Source: B25-G16 sp964549945
GTDB taxonomy: Bacteria > Desulfobacterota > DSM-4660 > Desulfatiglandales > B25-G16
NCBI GenBank assembly: GCA_964549945.1
Contig: CAZJXD010000065.1
Location: forward strand, 1-27,474
Length of the DNA stretch: 27,474 nt
Reading direction: 5' to 3'
The position numbers were made by a program, and so were the translations under genes. Shown here in pieces: positions 8,219 through 17,002 of the stretch (position 1 is its first letter; each line of letters starts with the position of its first letter). Below the pieces are notes generated by a model. That model saw only the letters and a program-made list of their open reading frames with translations. It ran no database searches and was not told the DNA's origin.

Positions 8219-8598
8219 TGTTTCCTCCTCTTTTTGACCCTGTCGGCATATTTCGAACCATTTCTTAGAGAGGGTCACTGCATCACTTGCTTAATCGGCC
8301 TAAGCCACTGCCTCCGGTAATGGTCCCCTGAATAGGTTCGACCGTTGCGTACTCTGAATGGATTATAATGTACCTCCGTGGAAGGTACGCTGAGCGAGGA
8401 AGGTACATTATGAGGGCTTTAGAGGGCTAGTACATTCGATTCGAGACTATAAGTACCGCCATCGGATATTTGAAGGCCGGACAGGGGAATACGGGAAATG
8501 CTAAGTATACCATCTTTCACGGCAGAAGGGCTTGGTTGAGGTGATACTCACGGTATTAGCCCTATCAGCGATATACATGGTATGGTTGGTATTCTGTT
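8219..8598. other. Intergenic region with inverted repeats between AOR and URO-D genes
   Basis: This 380-base gap on the leftward transcript contains the three-armed inverted repeat at 8365-8411 and no recognisable gene. It could hold the AOR terminator and the URO-D promoter. I did not find a convincing leftward -35/-10 pair. Confidence 0.5.
8365..8411. repeat. Three-part inverted/direct repeat
   Basis: ATAATGTACCTCC (8365-8377) is mirrored by GGAAGGTACATTAT (8398-8411), with one extra base. A further copy of GGAAGGTAC at 8380-8388 lies between them, so the left arm can pair with either right arm, giving two alternative hairpins. It sits in the gap between two leftward genes and could be an operator, an attenuator-like switch, or the remnant of a mobile element end. 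Confidence 0.5.
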
Positions 8599-10539
8599 TC
8601 ATCGCAGTTTGCCGATCCCCTCCAACTCATCTGCCACGTACTCGAGGCCCAAATCGACCAATGTTTCCCTTTTTGGGTAGCTTGTTTCCCTATCCCAACC
8701 ATGAAGGTCATAGTACTCATCGAGCATCCTATTGAACTTTTCCTCATCCATCTTCCAGCCGGCTAAAGGACCTGTCGGTATGGGCTCCGTGAGATCTCTC
8801 GGGGTGGGCAGGTCATCCGTGCGATCGAAATCGGTATGCCTGAGATTAAAGGCCTTTTCCAGGTTAAGCTGTTTCATGGCCATCCGCTTCAGATCCTCAA
8901 CGGAGGTTTCCCAGCCAGTGGCAGCAGAGTAAAGCTCGGCCAGCTGGGGCAGGTCTATCTGTTCAACGTCGTTGACGATTGTGTTAAGGTGGCAGATACC
9001 CAAGCAGTTATTAACCCTGTGTAAAGCCTCCATATAGGTAACCATTATGGCTCTCCCCTCATATTCCAGAAATTCGAAGGGATTATCAACTCCATAGATC
9101 AATTTTGCCTTCTCAATAGAATCCTTATCAAGACCGGGACGAGTATCGATTACGGCCCCTGTCGTATGGCCGCCGCCCCTGGTGGAGGTGGTGGTCCCAA
9201 GGCACCATCCAAGGGCCGCGCGGCACGGTTCGTAGAGGTCCTGACCCTTGATGTGCATGGCGAAATAGCTGCTTCCCCGGCCTATGATATCCGCAGCCCT
9301 GGCACAACCCTCTGAGAGTATAGCCCCGAAACCCTCCCTGTAGCTGATCTTTCGTATCAGCTCGAGGGCGACGCCCGCATCACCCCAGTTAAGCCTGAGC
9401 CCATCGGTGTCCCTCTCGTCGATGATGCCTCGCTGATAGCATTCCATGGCCCACCCGATGGCCCCGCCTGCCGCATCCACATCGAGGCCCAGCTGATTAC
9501 AGTACGCATTCGCCTTGAGCATGAAGGTGGGTTCTCGTACCGCCAATCGAGTTTGCAGGGTATTGAGCACCTCCATCTGGCAGGACTCGGTCACGAGGCC
9601 GGCGTACGGTCCTTCGGTGATATGGAAGTGCCTGCTGCATCCGACCGCGCATCCCGGGAAGCTCTGGCGAGATACCGCATAGTTATCGACTAACTCGGCG
9701 GGATCAATGGCCCTCAGCATGTCATCGGGGAGCACACACTCCTGGAAGTTCTTGTAATTCACGCCGGATATCTCCTGTTTTCTGGGAAGGCTGCTAATGG
9801 TGCCGTAGCTCCGCATCGCCTCTAAGCTCTTGGCCTTCTTGAACATCGCACGGGCCTTGGTCACGGCCTCCATAAACTGTTCCGGGTGAGCAACCCTCAC
9901 CGCGCCCGTTCCCTTGGCGACAATCGCCTTCAGGTTCTTGGACCCCATGACGGCCCCGATGCCGCACCTGCCGAAGGCCCTGGCTCTGTCCTGGATCACA
10001 CAGGCCCCACGGACCAGATTCTCGCCGGCCAGGCCAATGGATACGGTGTGGAGGGTAGGGTCGTTGAGCTCGTTCCGTATCCCCTCAAGGGTTTCCCAGG
10101 TGGTGCTCCCCCACAGGTGATCGGCATCGCGGAGCTCAACACGATCGTCGTGGATCCACAGATATACAGGGCTATGGGCTTTCCCTTCTATCACGACTGA
10201 GTCATAGCCGGCGTATTTCAGCTGCCCCCCCACGTAGCTATCGCTACAGCCGCTCGCCCAACCACCGGTCATGGGGCCCAAGGTGCTGAGATTGCTCTTG
10301 CATGCCCCCGGTGCGGTGGTACCGAGGAGCGCCCCGGCGCCAAGGATGAGCTTGTTTGCCGGTTCATAGGGTGTGACCCACGGCCGGAGCTCATCGTAGA
10401 GTATCTTGATGGCGATCCCCGAGGCACCGAGCCACTCCCTCGCATAGTTGGCCGTGGGTTCGGTGGAGATCTCTCCGCTGCTTAAGTTTATCCGAAGGAT
10501 CTTGCCTGCATACGCGTACATTAGAGAATTCCCTGCCAT
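8599..10539 (-). CDS. Aldehyde:ferredoxin oxidoreductase family protein
   Basis: The 646-residue protein is a clear member of the tungsten-pterin AOR family, which oxidises aldehydes to acids and passes electrons to ferredoxin. The N-terminal strand YAGKILRINLSSGE opens the family's first domain. GPMTGGWASGCSDSYVGGQLK and AFGRCGIGAVMGSKNLKAI match the pterin-binding segments, and CLGTTTSTRGGGHTTGA matches the later pterin/active-site region. The Fe-S cluster motif is unusual: C297 and C301 are present in PGCAVGC and the distal cysteine is C516 in NCLGIC, but the first position of the usual CxxCxxxC is F294. I start the gene at 10539 because AAAGGA lies 7 bases upstream and the family N-terminus begins here; an ATG at 10521 is possible, and the open frame upstream to 10644 is not family-like. 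The ferredoxin gene precedes it by 79 bases. Confidence 0.85.
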   Translation of the reverse strand: MAGNSLMYAYAGKILRINLSSGEISTEPTANYAREWLGASGIAIKILYDELRPWVTPYEPANKLILGAGALLGTTAPGACKSNLSTLGPMTGGWASGCSDSYVGGQLKYAGYDSVVIEGKAHSPVYLWIHDDRVELRDADHLWGSTTWETLEGIRNELNDPTLHTVSIGLAGENLVRGACVIQDRARAFGRCGIGAVMGSKNLKAIVAKGTGAVRVAHPEQFMEAVTKARAMFKKAKSLEAMRSYGTISSLPRKQEISGVNYKNFQECVLPDDMLRAIDPAELVDNYAVSRQSFPGCAVGCSRHFHITEGPYAGLVTESCQMEVLNTLQTRLAVREPTFMLKANAYCNQLGLDVDAAGGAIGWAMECYQRGIIDERDTDGLRLNWGDAGVALELIRKISYREGFGAILSEGCARAADIIGRGSSYFAMHIKGQDLYEPCRAALGWCLGTTTSTRGGGHTTGAVIDTRPGLDKDSIEKAKLIYGVDNPFEFLEYEGRAIMVTYMEALHRVNNCLGICHLNTIVNDVEQIDLPQLAELYSAATGWETSVEDLKRMAMKQLNLEKAFNLRHTDFDRTDDLPTPRDLTEPIPTGPLAGWKMDEEKFNRMLDEYYDLHGWDRETSYPKRETLVDLGLEYVADELEGIGKLR

Positions 10540-10618
10540 TGAAATATCCTTTATGTGTGATGGTAATCCTTCATCTCCCCTGGAACCCGTGTTCGGTCTT
10601 TGAGGATGAGACGAGCCT

Positions 10619-10924
10619 CTAGTTGCCTGCCTGTGACTCCTCACTTCGCCCTGCGCTCATAAGAAACTCCGCGAGTAGTTTCTCCAGATCTTCACGTTTC
10701 TCGCAGTACTCGAGGCACATGGGTACCTCAAGGCCCTTACACCCATCGCAGGCCATGGCCTTTCCCTCATCCTTCTCGCGAAGCACGACGAGATATCCGG
10801 GCTCATGGAACCTCTCTACGATCTCAATGCTTGAGATTGCAGGGATAAATTCTCCCCTGTGGTGAAAGGAACAGGCCATCTCACAGGTCCTACATCCTCC
10901 GCAGGAAGGCATATCAAATGTCAT
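10619..10924 (-). CDS. Small two-cluster ferredoxin-like protein (AOR electron partner)
   Basis: The 101-residue protein has eight cysteines in two groups: C8-x2-C11-x2-C14-x3-C18 near the N-terminus, and C59-x2-C62-x7-C70-x3-C74. Such a spacing suits two [4Fe-4S] clusters, each taking its last ligand from the other group, as in ferredoxin-like electron-transfer subunits. The last 25 residues form a charged helix. It is encoded directly upstream of the AOR gene in the same direction, so it is probably the electron carrier or small subunit for that enzyme. AGGTG lies about 8 bases before the ATG. AOR operons of anaerobes often include an Fe-S protein of this kind. Confidence 0.75.
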   Translation of the reverse strand: MTFDMPSCGGCRTCEMACSFHHRGEFIPAISSIEIVERFHEPGYLVVLREKDEGKAMACDGCKGLEVPMCLEYCEKREDLEKLLAEFLMSAGRSEESQAGN

Positions 10925-11310
10925 GATGACTCACCTTTTCTCTTACAGCAATGAATGATTCTTCATTTCCCCCGCTCTGAAGGAGCTAGTTCCCTCTTTC
11001 TCTTCAGCGTCAAAAAAAGGCCATCCCTTTGCCCGGCAACAATGGAGTTTCGGAAGTAGATCGATGCTCGGAGAATATCTTTTGATAATGTTGACATTAG
11101 CGAGGCCCCTAAATAGTGGAAAATCAGAAAGATTGCAACCTAAATCTGAAGATCAGCGATATTTTGCCTGAAACATAAGGTTGACCAGCCTTAACATTTG
11201 AGGGATGTGGAATTTTATGGTACAGTAGCGAATCTGAAAATTCTGAAACATGTCCTATTGAAGGCCAATTCACGACGCCTGTTCGCTAACCTAAAACGGA
11301 AGGCCCCAGC
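10925..11310. other. Divergent intergenic region between ferredoxin/AOR operon and surface-protein gene
   Basis: This 386-base region separates divergent genes. It contains a small inverted repeat, AATGAA (10950-10955) with TTCATT (10962-10967), just upstream of the leftward ferredoxin gene, which could be an operator. A rightward promoter candidate is at 11198-11226. A + strand TTGACA at about 11089-11094 lacks a good -10. No gene is seen. Confidence 0.45.
11198..11226 (+). promoter_or_regulatory. Candidate promoter for the large surface-protein gene
   Basis: TTGAGG (11198-11203) and TACAGT (11221-11226) are separated by 17 bases. The start codon at 11311 would follow a leader of about 75 bases, with GGAAGG 7 bases before the ATG. 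Confidence 0.35.
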
Positions 11311-14300
11311 ATGAACAAGCGATCCGGTCGGGCTGCCGGGAATATCGTTACGCCGTTCATCATCAGGGCTCGAACATCCCGCACCAAGTATCCCATAACG
11401 CACCTGCTCAAGGTCTTGCTTCCCTGTGTGCTGGGCCTATTTCTGCTCTTCGTGAATGTGGGAGATCTCTGGGCTGATCCATATGTAGGTATTGACCCGA
11501 ACACGGTTGACATTGATACCTTGGTCAGCACTGATGAGGATACAGAGAAAACCATCACCCTTAGCCCAGGCTACGACGGTGCTGATCCCTTGGCCACCCT
11601 CGAATACAAGGTTTTGCTTGTGGCTCCCTTCTATGGAAATCTCTATCAGTCGGATGGTACTACCGAGATAACATCTACCGCTACGCCAACCTTGGTAACG
11701 GACCTAGGGCGCACGGTAATATATAAGCCTGCGAACCGCAACGCAGACTACACGGTTTCCTTCACCTCTAAAGTGTACAACGGACTTGTGGAGTCGACGA
11801 ACAAGGAGACAGTGACAGTAAGTGTGGCCGCCGACAATGACTCACCGGCAATCACAAGCTCCCCGGCAGAAACAGGAACAGTGGGTGCGGCTTACACCTA
11901 CAACGTTACCTCGAGCGACGAGGATGTGAACGATACCCTCACGATCACGGCCGAGAGCAAACCCTCATGGCTCACCCTCGCGGACAACGGAGATGGCACG
12001 GGAACCCTGTCCGGCACGCCGACGGCTGACGACGGCGGCATCAACTTCGTAAAGCTCCGTGTGACGGATGCCCTGGGACTCTTTGCGGAGCAGGATTTCA
12101 CCATATTTGTGCCCCCGCCCGAGGTGCTGGAGATAAACGCGAAGGACGATCTGAACAATGAGATCACGGCAAACACCACGTGGAACTACGAGAAGGTAAT
12201 CATAACGGCGGGAGATGGAAACACTGAAACGGCCATTACCATAAGGCCGAACGTCACGCTCACCATCAACCCCGGGACTGTGGTGGAGTTTCATGATGGG
12301 TTCGGGTTGAACGTGACAGGGGGCTTATCCGCTGTAGGAACTCCTGCGAAAATGATCTCCTTTAAGGGTGAAAAGTGGGGAGGCATTGAATTTAACAATC
12401 CCAATATCGCCTCTAAACTTGCATATTGCAATATAGAGACCGCGAAGGGAGAGCTGGCCGGTGCCATCAGCCTCATCAATTCCTCAAACGTGGAGATCGA
12501 TCACTGCACCATCAGCGCAAACGAGGCCGTATACGGTGGGGGGATCTATTTAACGAACTCGAATGCAACCATCACCAACAATACCATCACGGATAACAAC
12601 GAATGCCAGAAGGGGGGCGGAATCTACTGCATGAGTTCCAACCCGACCCTGGAGAATAACACCATCACCAGTAATAAAGACTGCCAGCGGGGCGGAGGGA
12701 TTTACCTGATATACTCGAACCCCACGCTCACCGGAAATACCATCAGCAATAACAGCGCTCAGAACGGCGGCGGCATGTATTGTACCAATTCGAGTCCAAC
12801 GCTGGTCAACAATATCATCGCCAACAACAGCGGCACCGTGAAGGGCGGAGGGGTGTACAGCAAGAACTCTAGCCCCGACCTCACCAATAACACGATCAGC
12901 GGGAACCTATCACCCCAGGGCGCGGGAATCTTCTGTGAGTCATCCTCAAGCCCGAACCTGAGGAATACCGTTCTGTACGGTAACAATCTGGCAGGCGATG
13001 ACGGGAGCGATACAGGTGAGCACGAGGAGGTGTATCTCGATGATGCCGATTCAGATCCGACCTTCCGTTACTGCGATATAAAGGGAGGTTCAGCGGCATT
13101 CAATGGATCCGGCGCCGGGGCGAGCTACGGCGGCGCGTATGAGAATAACATCGATTCAGATCCCCGATTCACCTCGCCCTCGGCAGAGGCAGGCCTGGGG
13201 GGCAGTGGCGTGTGGTCCCTGGTGGCTGACTCCCCGTGCATAAACGGGGGGGATACGGACTCCACAGTAGCGCCTTCAACGGATATCGAGGGCAACGCAA
13301 GGCCCTATAACGAGGTGAGGGTTGATATGGGGGCGTATGAGTTTCAGAATAACCCGCCCTTTATCAGCCCCGATGAGGTTGCAGCTTCTCCCACCGATGA
13401 GGACACCTCAATTACCATCAGCCTAGGGGAGCTTACCACTGTGTACGATGTTGACGGCGATGGGATCACCTACAAGATCGTTGCGCTTCCTTCCTACGGG
13501 ACGCTCTTCCAGGTCGAAGACGGAGAAAAGGGCGTGGAGATCTCGTTCGCCGAACAGGAGACGTACGTCGCGGTGACAGACCCCGATGGACGGGTGATCT
13601 ACGAGCCGGAGAACCGGAGTTCCGATTATACGGATACCTTCTCCTATAAGGCAAGGGATGAGAGGGGAGAGGAAGCCACGGATGATCTGTTGGAGATGGA
13701 TTCCTTGAACGCGGCGCCGGTGAGCATCAGCGTGAGCGCCGATAATGAGATGCCCGCATTCACGAGCGTTGCCATCGAGGAGGCGAACGCGACGGATGAG
13801 TATCGCTACGTGATTACGGTTGAGGATGAGGACGCCGATCACCCAGGTACCTCCCTGACCATCACCGCGGTGTTGCTGCCCTCATGGCTCACCCTCACGG
13901 ACAACGGAGACGGCACGGCCATCCTGGCCGGTACACCGACGGATGCAGAGGCCGGGGAACACAACGTCACGATTCGTGTGACCGATGGCGAGAACGGGTA
14001 TGCGGAGCAGAGCTTTACCATCACGGTGGGCTCGCAGGGGACCCTTTCCGTGGACGCAGGTCCCGATATCAGCAGCGAACCGGGCGCGGTTATCTTCCTG
14101 AGGGCAACGGGTTCGGAAGGCGAATCGTTGGTGTATCAGTGGATCATCACCGACGAACAGGGCACTCAGCTCGCGGAGGGAACCGGCGCCGAGTTCAGCT
14201 GGACCCCGTCAGAGGAGGGCCTCTACACGGCAGAGGTAACGGTGAGCGATGATAAAGGAAGCATCCCGGCATCCGACAGGGTGGGGCTGATCATTGCCGT

Positions 14301-15363
14301 TGGCTTCACCAATATCGACGACGATAACCGCCAGGATCCCACTCCGGAGCAGGAGGAGTCCATTGCGAGCCTGGGCGCATTGCGCGGGATGAGGTCGAAT
14401 GGGAACTCGATCGACACAATTGATATGATCGCCGAGGTTTCCCAGTTAAACCTCGATCCGGATCAGAGGGGAAACGTCCTGACCGGCATTCTGTATGTGC
14501 TGGAAACAGTGGATCTCACCGAAACCCAGGCCAACAAGCTTCTGGGGTCGTTGGATAATCTGGTAATAGAACACGATGCCTCTGATGAGGAGAAGCTGAC
14601 GAACACCCAGGTACGCCAGCTCGTTACCTGCCTGGAAAAGATCGCCGATAACGTCACGATGAGCAAGCTCCAGGTTCCCAAGGCCATTGAGGTGGTGAAC
14701 GAACTCATAGAGCAGCAGGGCAGTGACAGCCTTTCGTTCGACGCGGCATCGTATATCAGGGTGGTGGTGGAGAAGATCGCCCGGGAAGGTACTGGGCTGA
14801 GGTCTTCGGTGAACGCGAGCAGCCGTGATCACGTGAAGCTCACGATCCGCGTCGTGGATCTGACATCTGTGACGGAGCCAGTCGATATTGGAGGCGAAGC
14901 GGAATGTGACCCGAAGATCACCGTGACCTCTGATGCTGCCTCAGAGCTTGCACGCAAGCTCGGGCTCGACGTGGTAACGGTGAGCCTTCTCTCCACAGAT
15001 GTCTCAGGGGTTATTGACGGAGTTCTCGTATCCATCGAGTTGACGGAATACGAGGGCGGGGAGCTTCACGTCAGCGGTCTTGTGACACCCTTCGAGATTG
15101 CCATTCCAGTGACAGATCCATCCATGATCACGCCCATGTACCATGATGAGCCTGCCGGAGTATGGAGCACAGGTGGCATTTCCGATGTGAACGCCGCAGA
15201 TGAGGGCATAGTCACCTTCAAGGTCAATCACCTCACCTATTTCGCTTTAATGGGTGAATCCGCCCCCTCAGGGGGTGAGGAGGGCAGGGTGGATGAGGCA
15301 ATGAAGGATGCCGCAGGCTGCTTCATTGCCACCGCGGTTTCCGGCTTCATGACGGCACCATAA
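11311..15363 (+). CDS. Large secreted beta-helix/cadherin-like surface protein with truncated CFI-box tail
   Basis: The 1350-residue protein has a long basic N-terminus, then a hydrophobic signal segment (about 33-53) with cleavage near DLWA. Domains in order: cadherin-like repeat (about 64-177), putative Ig domain of the He_PIG type (178-265, with DNGDGTGTLSGTPTADDGG), a right-handed parallel beta-helix of about 24-residue rungs (290-600; GGGIY...SNPTL..NTI patterns), a choice-of-anchor-Q-like segment (630-680, ending VDMGAYEFQ), a second cadherin-like repeat (683-806), a second He_PIG domain (810-906), a PKD-like domain (910-997), and a long C-terminal region. It ends in GCFIATAVSGFMTAP; this is the start of the CFI-box C-terminal motif, which normally continues for another 40-60 residues, so the tail seems cut short. 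It is probably exported and acts outside the cell in adhesion or glycan binding. The function is unknown. Confidence 0.8.
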   Translation: MNKRSGRAAGNIVTPFIIRARTSRTKYPITHLLKVLLPCVLGLFLLFVNVGDLWADPYVGIDPNTVDIDTLVSTDEDTEKTITLSPGYDGADPLATLEYKVLLVAPFYGNLYQSDGTTEITSTATPTLVTDLGRTVIYKPANRNADYTVSFTSKVYNGLVESTNKETVTVSVAADNDSPAITSSPAETGTVGAAYTYNVTSSDEDVNDTLTITAESKPSWLTLADNGDGTGTLSGTPTADDGGINFVKLRVTDALGLFAEQDFTIFVPPPEVLEINAKDDLNNEITANTTWNYEKVIITAGDGNTETAITIRPNVTLTINPGTVVEFHDGFGLNVTGGLSAVGTPAKMISFKGEKWGGIEFNNPNIASKLAYCNIETAKGELAGAISLINSSNVEIDHCTISANEAVYGGGIYLTNSNATITNNTITDNNECQKGGGIYCMSSNPTLENNTITSNKDCQRGGGIYLIYSNPTLTGNTISNNSAQNGGGMYCTNSSPTLVNNIIANNSGTVKGGGVYSKNSSPDLTNNTISGNLSPQGAGIFCESSSSPNLRNTVLYGNNLAGDDGSDTGEHEEVYLDDADSDPTFRYCDIKGGSAAFNGSGAGASYGGAYENNIDSDPRFTSPSAEAGLGGSGVWSLVADSPCINGGDTDSTVAPSTDIEGNARPYNEVRVDMGAYEFQNNPPFISPDEVAASPTDEDTSITISLGELTTVYDVDGDGITYKIVALPSYGTLFQVEDGEKGVEISFAEQETYVAVTDPDGRVIYEPENRSSDYTDTFSYKARDERGEEATDDLLEMDSLNAAPVSISVSADNEMPAFTSVAIEEANATDEYRYVITVEDEDADHPGTSLTITAVLLPSWLTLTDNGDGTAILAGTPTDAEAGEHNVTIRVTDGENGYAEQSFTITVGSQGTLSVDAGPDISSEPGAVIFLRATGSEGESLVYQWIITDEQGTQLAEGTGAEFSWTPSEEGLYTAEVTVSDDKGSIPASDRVGLIIAVGFTNIDDDNRQDPTPEQEESIASLGALRGMRSNGNSIDTIDMIAEVSQLNLDPDQRGNVLTGILYVLETVDLTETQANKLLGSLDNLVIEHDASDEEKLTNTQVRQLVTCLEKIADNVTMSKLQVPKAIEVVNELIEQQGSDSLSFDAASYIRVVVEKIAREGTGLRSSVNASSRDHVKLTIRVVDLTSVTEPVDIGGEAECDPKITVTSDAASELARKLGLDVVTVSLLSTDVSGVIDGVLVSIELTEYEGGELHVSGLVTPFEIAIPVTDPSMITPMYHDEPAGVWSTGGISDVNAADEGIVTFKVNHLTYFALMGESAPSGGEEGRVDEAMKDAAGCFIATAVSGFMTAP

Positions 15364-15459
15364 GTGGAATTGCCCCCTGTATGAGTATAGCAAGGAGTTC
15401 TATACATTCGGCCCCCTCTGCTGTCCTCGTGGGGGAGGAGAGCTGAAGATCTCTTAAAT

Positions 15460-15576
15460 GGGACTTTCGTGCAGAGCGTGCACAGCTTCGCTATTCAATT
15501 ATATCACATATCACCTTATAGAATGAGACAAGGCCATTTTCACGATAAAGTAAAGTAATTTTTGCACGAGAGTCCC
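15460..15576. repeat. MITE-like element with 14-bp terminal inverted repeats
   Basis: GGGACTTTCGTGCA (15460-15473) and TGCACGAGAGTCCC (15563-15576) are inverted repeats with a single mismatch, bounding 117 bases without coding capacity. This arrangement suggests a small non-autonomous transposable element. No clear target-site duplication is visible. Confidence 0.45.
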
Positions 15577-15650
15577 CTCTCACGAAGGCAGAAATCTGGA
15601 TGGCTTACCCGAATTTATTGATAAGTATAGAAGGCTTTCCGAGAATGCGT

Positions 15651-15735
15651 TATCATTTCACTTCGACCGAAGGGAGAAATCTAAAACTTACGTAATTTCA
15701 ATATAATAAGATTTCTCACTATGCTCGAAATGACA
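15651..15735. repeat. Interspersed inverted-repeat element ending in GAAATGACA
   Basis: The left arm (15651-15682, ending GGGAGAAATCT) and the right arm (15709-15735, AGATTTCTC through GAAATGACA) are imperfect reverse complements around a 26-base AT-rich centre. Short elements with an AGATTTCTC...CGAAATGACA end are a familiar type of interspersed repeat in environmental bacterial genomes; that is from general memory, not a search. Confidence 0.5.
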
Positions 15736-15761
15736 GCTTTGGTGAGTTTTAGGACAGGCTC

Positions 15762-16940
15762 CTATCCGACATTGATCCCTTTCACACTTTTCTGGCCTTT
15801 ACGATGCCGAAGTTTTCTGAGCAGTTGCTGATTTTTCCAGTTTTCCATGGCGATATCATTGGCCCGGGTTTCAAAGGTGCCGGATTGGGCCAGATAGGTT
15901 TTAAAAAGTGACACAGTCTCAAATGTAAGTATTTCTTCTCCGGTATCGAGTTCAATAACAATGTTGTCATTGGTGATACCCACCGTGGCAAGGCCGCTTA
16001 AAGCGTGCAGCAGATGTGTGGCAGTAGGTTGGTAATGACCACTTTTGTTGGTGAGGCGTTTGACAATGCCTTCTTCGATAACGATGGATCCGGAGCATAA
16101 AACGGTTTGTCCGGCAAGGTAGGACGAATGGTAAAATTGTTTCGGGTCATAAGGATTCCCTGTGGGCCCGTGGGGTGCCACGTAAAACGTTCTCGACATG
16201 CTCATGGCAAATCCAGCTTCATTTTTTGTCGCCAACCATTCCTTATCAGGTGATTTTTCATAGGCATGACTGGTATTTCCGATTTCAAGGTTGATGGTTT
16301 GGTCCGCGGTAATATTCGTCTTGTTTTCCCACCATGGCAGCATGTATACTTTTTTATCTTTGAATATCAGACGATATTTTTCAGCCTCGGCACGTTTAAG
16401 GTAATGGGCCCCATGTTTGAATATATCCTGACTAACACCATGACGGGTCATCTCTTTACCGAAATAAACCTCAAACATCGTGGGAAGCGCATTGATGGAA
16501 CAATGAAAGCGATTCGCCATCACTGTGCAGACTGAAAAATAGAGATCATTTACCGCTCCTGACCGGATCCCGCCGAGTGTTTTAAGGTGCTGTTCAATTG
16601 GTGATCTACGACTAAATAGGCTGAATGATCTTTTCTTGGACCGTTTTTTTCGATTGTCTTCTTTCAGCCAATAATCAAGGGCCTGATACAGGTCAAACAG
16701 CAACCAGGTTTGTTCACCGGCATCACTAATCCTGGTTTCATTCAACCCGATCAGTTGATCAATCCGATTCATAATTATGTCGTTTTGAAGCTCGGCCTTG
16801 ATCCTCTGGACATAATTAGTCCGGATTTGAGACTGGTTGCAGAATCTGGTAAACGCGCTGGTGAAAGGATCGTATCGATCCGCTTTCCATTGGGCCAATG
16901 TGGGAAGTGTGTCGTATTTTGGCATCATCATTGACTCCAT
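15762..16940 (-). CDS. Orphan protein of unknown function with C-terminal HSS...SGHY motif
   Basis: I cannot assign a function to this protein of up to 392 residues. It has no signal peptide or membrane helix. An N-terminal helical region carries a very basic patch near residue 97 (KKRSKKR), and two consecutive segments near residues 265-310 read YHSSYLAG and, after a short two-stranded stretch, NKSGHYQP. This His-Ser-Ser ... Ser-Gly-His-Tyr pairing recurs, from memory, near the C-terminus of uncharacterised proteins in toxin or effector settings, but I cannot confirm that here. The coding sequence is visibly richer in A and T than its neighbours, suggesting recent transfer. GGAG overlaps the second to fourth codons of the annotated reading, so the true start may be one of the ATG triplet at 16931, 16928 or 16925. 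It stands alone between inverted repeats and a promoter at 17003-17031. Confidence 0.6.
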   Translation of the reverse strand: MESMMMPKYDTLPTLAQWKADRYDPFTSAFTRFCNQSQIRTNYVQRIKAELQNDIIMNRIDQLIGLNETRISDAGEQTWLLFDLYQALDYWLKEDNRKKRSKKRSFSLFSRRSPIEQHLKTLGGIRSGAVNDLYFSVCTVMANRFHCSINALPTMFEVYFGKEMTRHGVSQDIFKHGAHYLKRAEAEKYRLIFKDKKVYMLPWWENKTNITADQTINLEIGNTSHAYEKSPDKEWLATKNEAGFAMSMSRTFYVAPHGPTGNPYDPKQFYHSSYLAGQTVLCSGSIVIEEGIVKRLTNKSGHYQPTATHLLHALSGLATVGITNDNIVIELDTGEEILTFETVSLFKTYLAQSGTFETRANDIAMENWKNQQLLRKLRHRKGQKSVKGINVG

Positions 16941-17002
16941 GTGATTATTGGTGGATTTTTCACGTATTTGTTAGGTGATAAGAATCCCCTTTTTCTAGCC
17001 AC

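Larger units (their letters stand above)
15364..15761. other. Repeat-rich gap between convergent genes
   Basis: This 398-base AT-rich region lies between the 3' ends of the surface-protein gene and the leftward orphan gene. It holds two independent inverted-repeat elements (15460-15576 and 15651-15735) and no recognisable gene. Confidence 0.55.

Noticed and set aside
8219..8278. N-terminal 20-residue extension of the URO-D reading frame
   Set aside because: AGGAGG lies inside it, placed correctly for the GTG at 8218; the extension has no family similarity.
10540..10644. N-terminal 35-residue extension of the AOR reading frame
   Set aside because: The extra residues do not resemble AOR proteins, overlap the ferredoxin gene, and a well-placed ribosome site precedes the internal ATG at 10539.
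11089..11094. TTGACA as -35 of a promoter for the surface-protein gene
   Set aside because: No -10-like hexamer occurs 16-18 bases downstream; the 11198-11226 pair is a better fit.
12540..13000. Possible CRISPR-like or tandem DNA repeat array
   Set aside because: The periodicity is the coding rhythm of beta-helix rungs; the DNA units differ and there are no spacers.
11898..15231. Several reverse-strand open frames opposite the large surface protein
   Set aside because: They follow the codon pattern of the real gene on the other strand and lack signals and family features.
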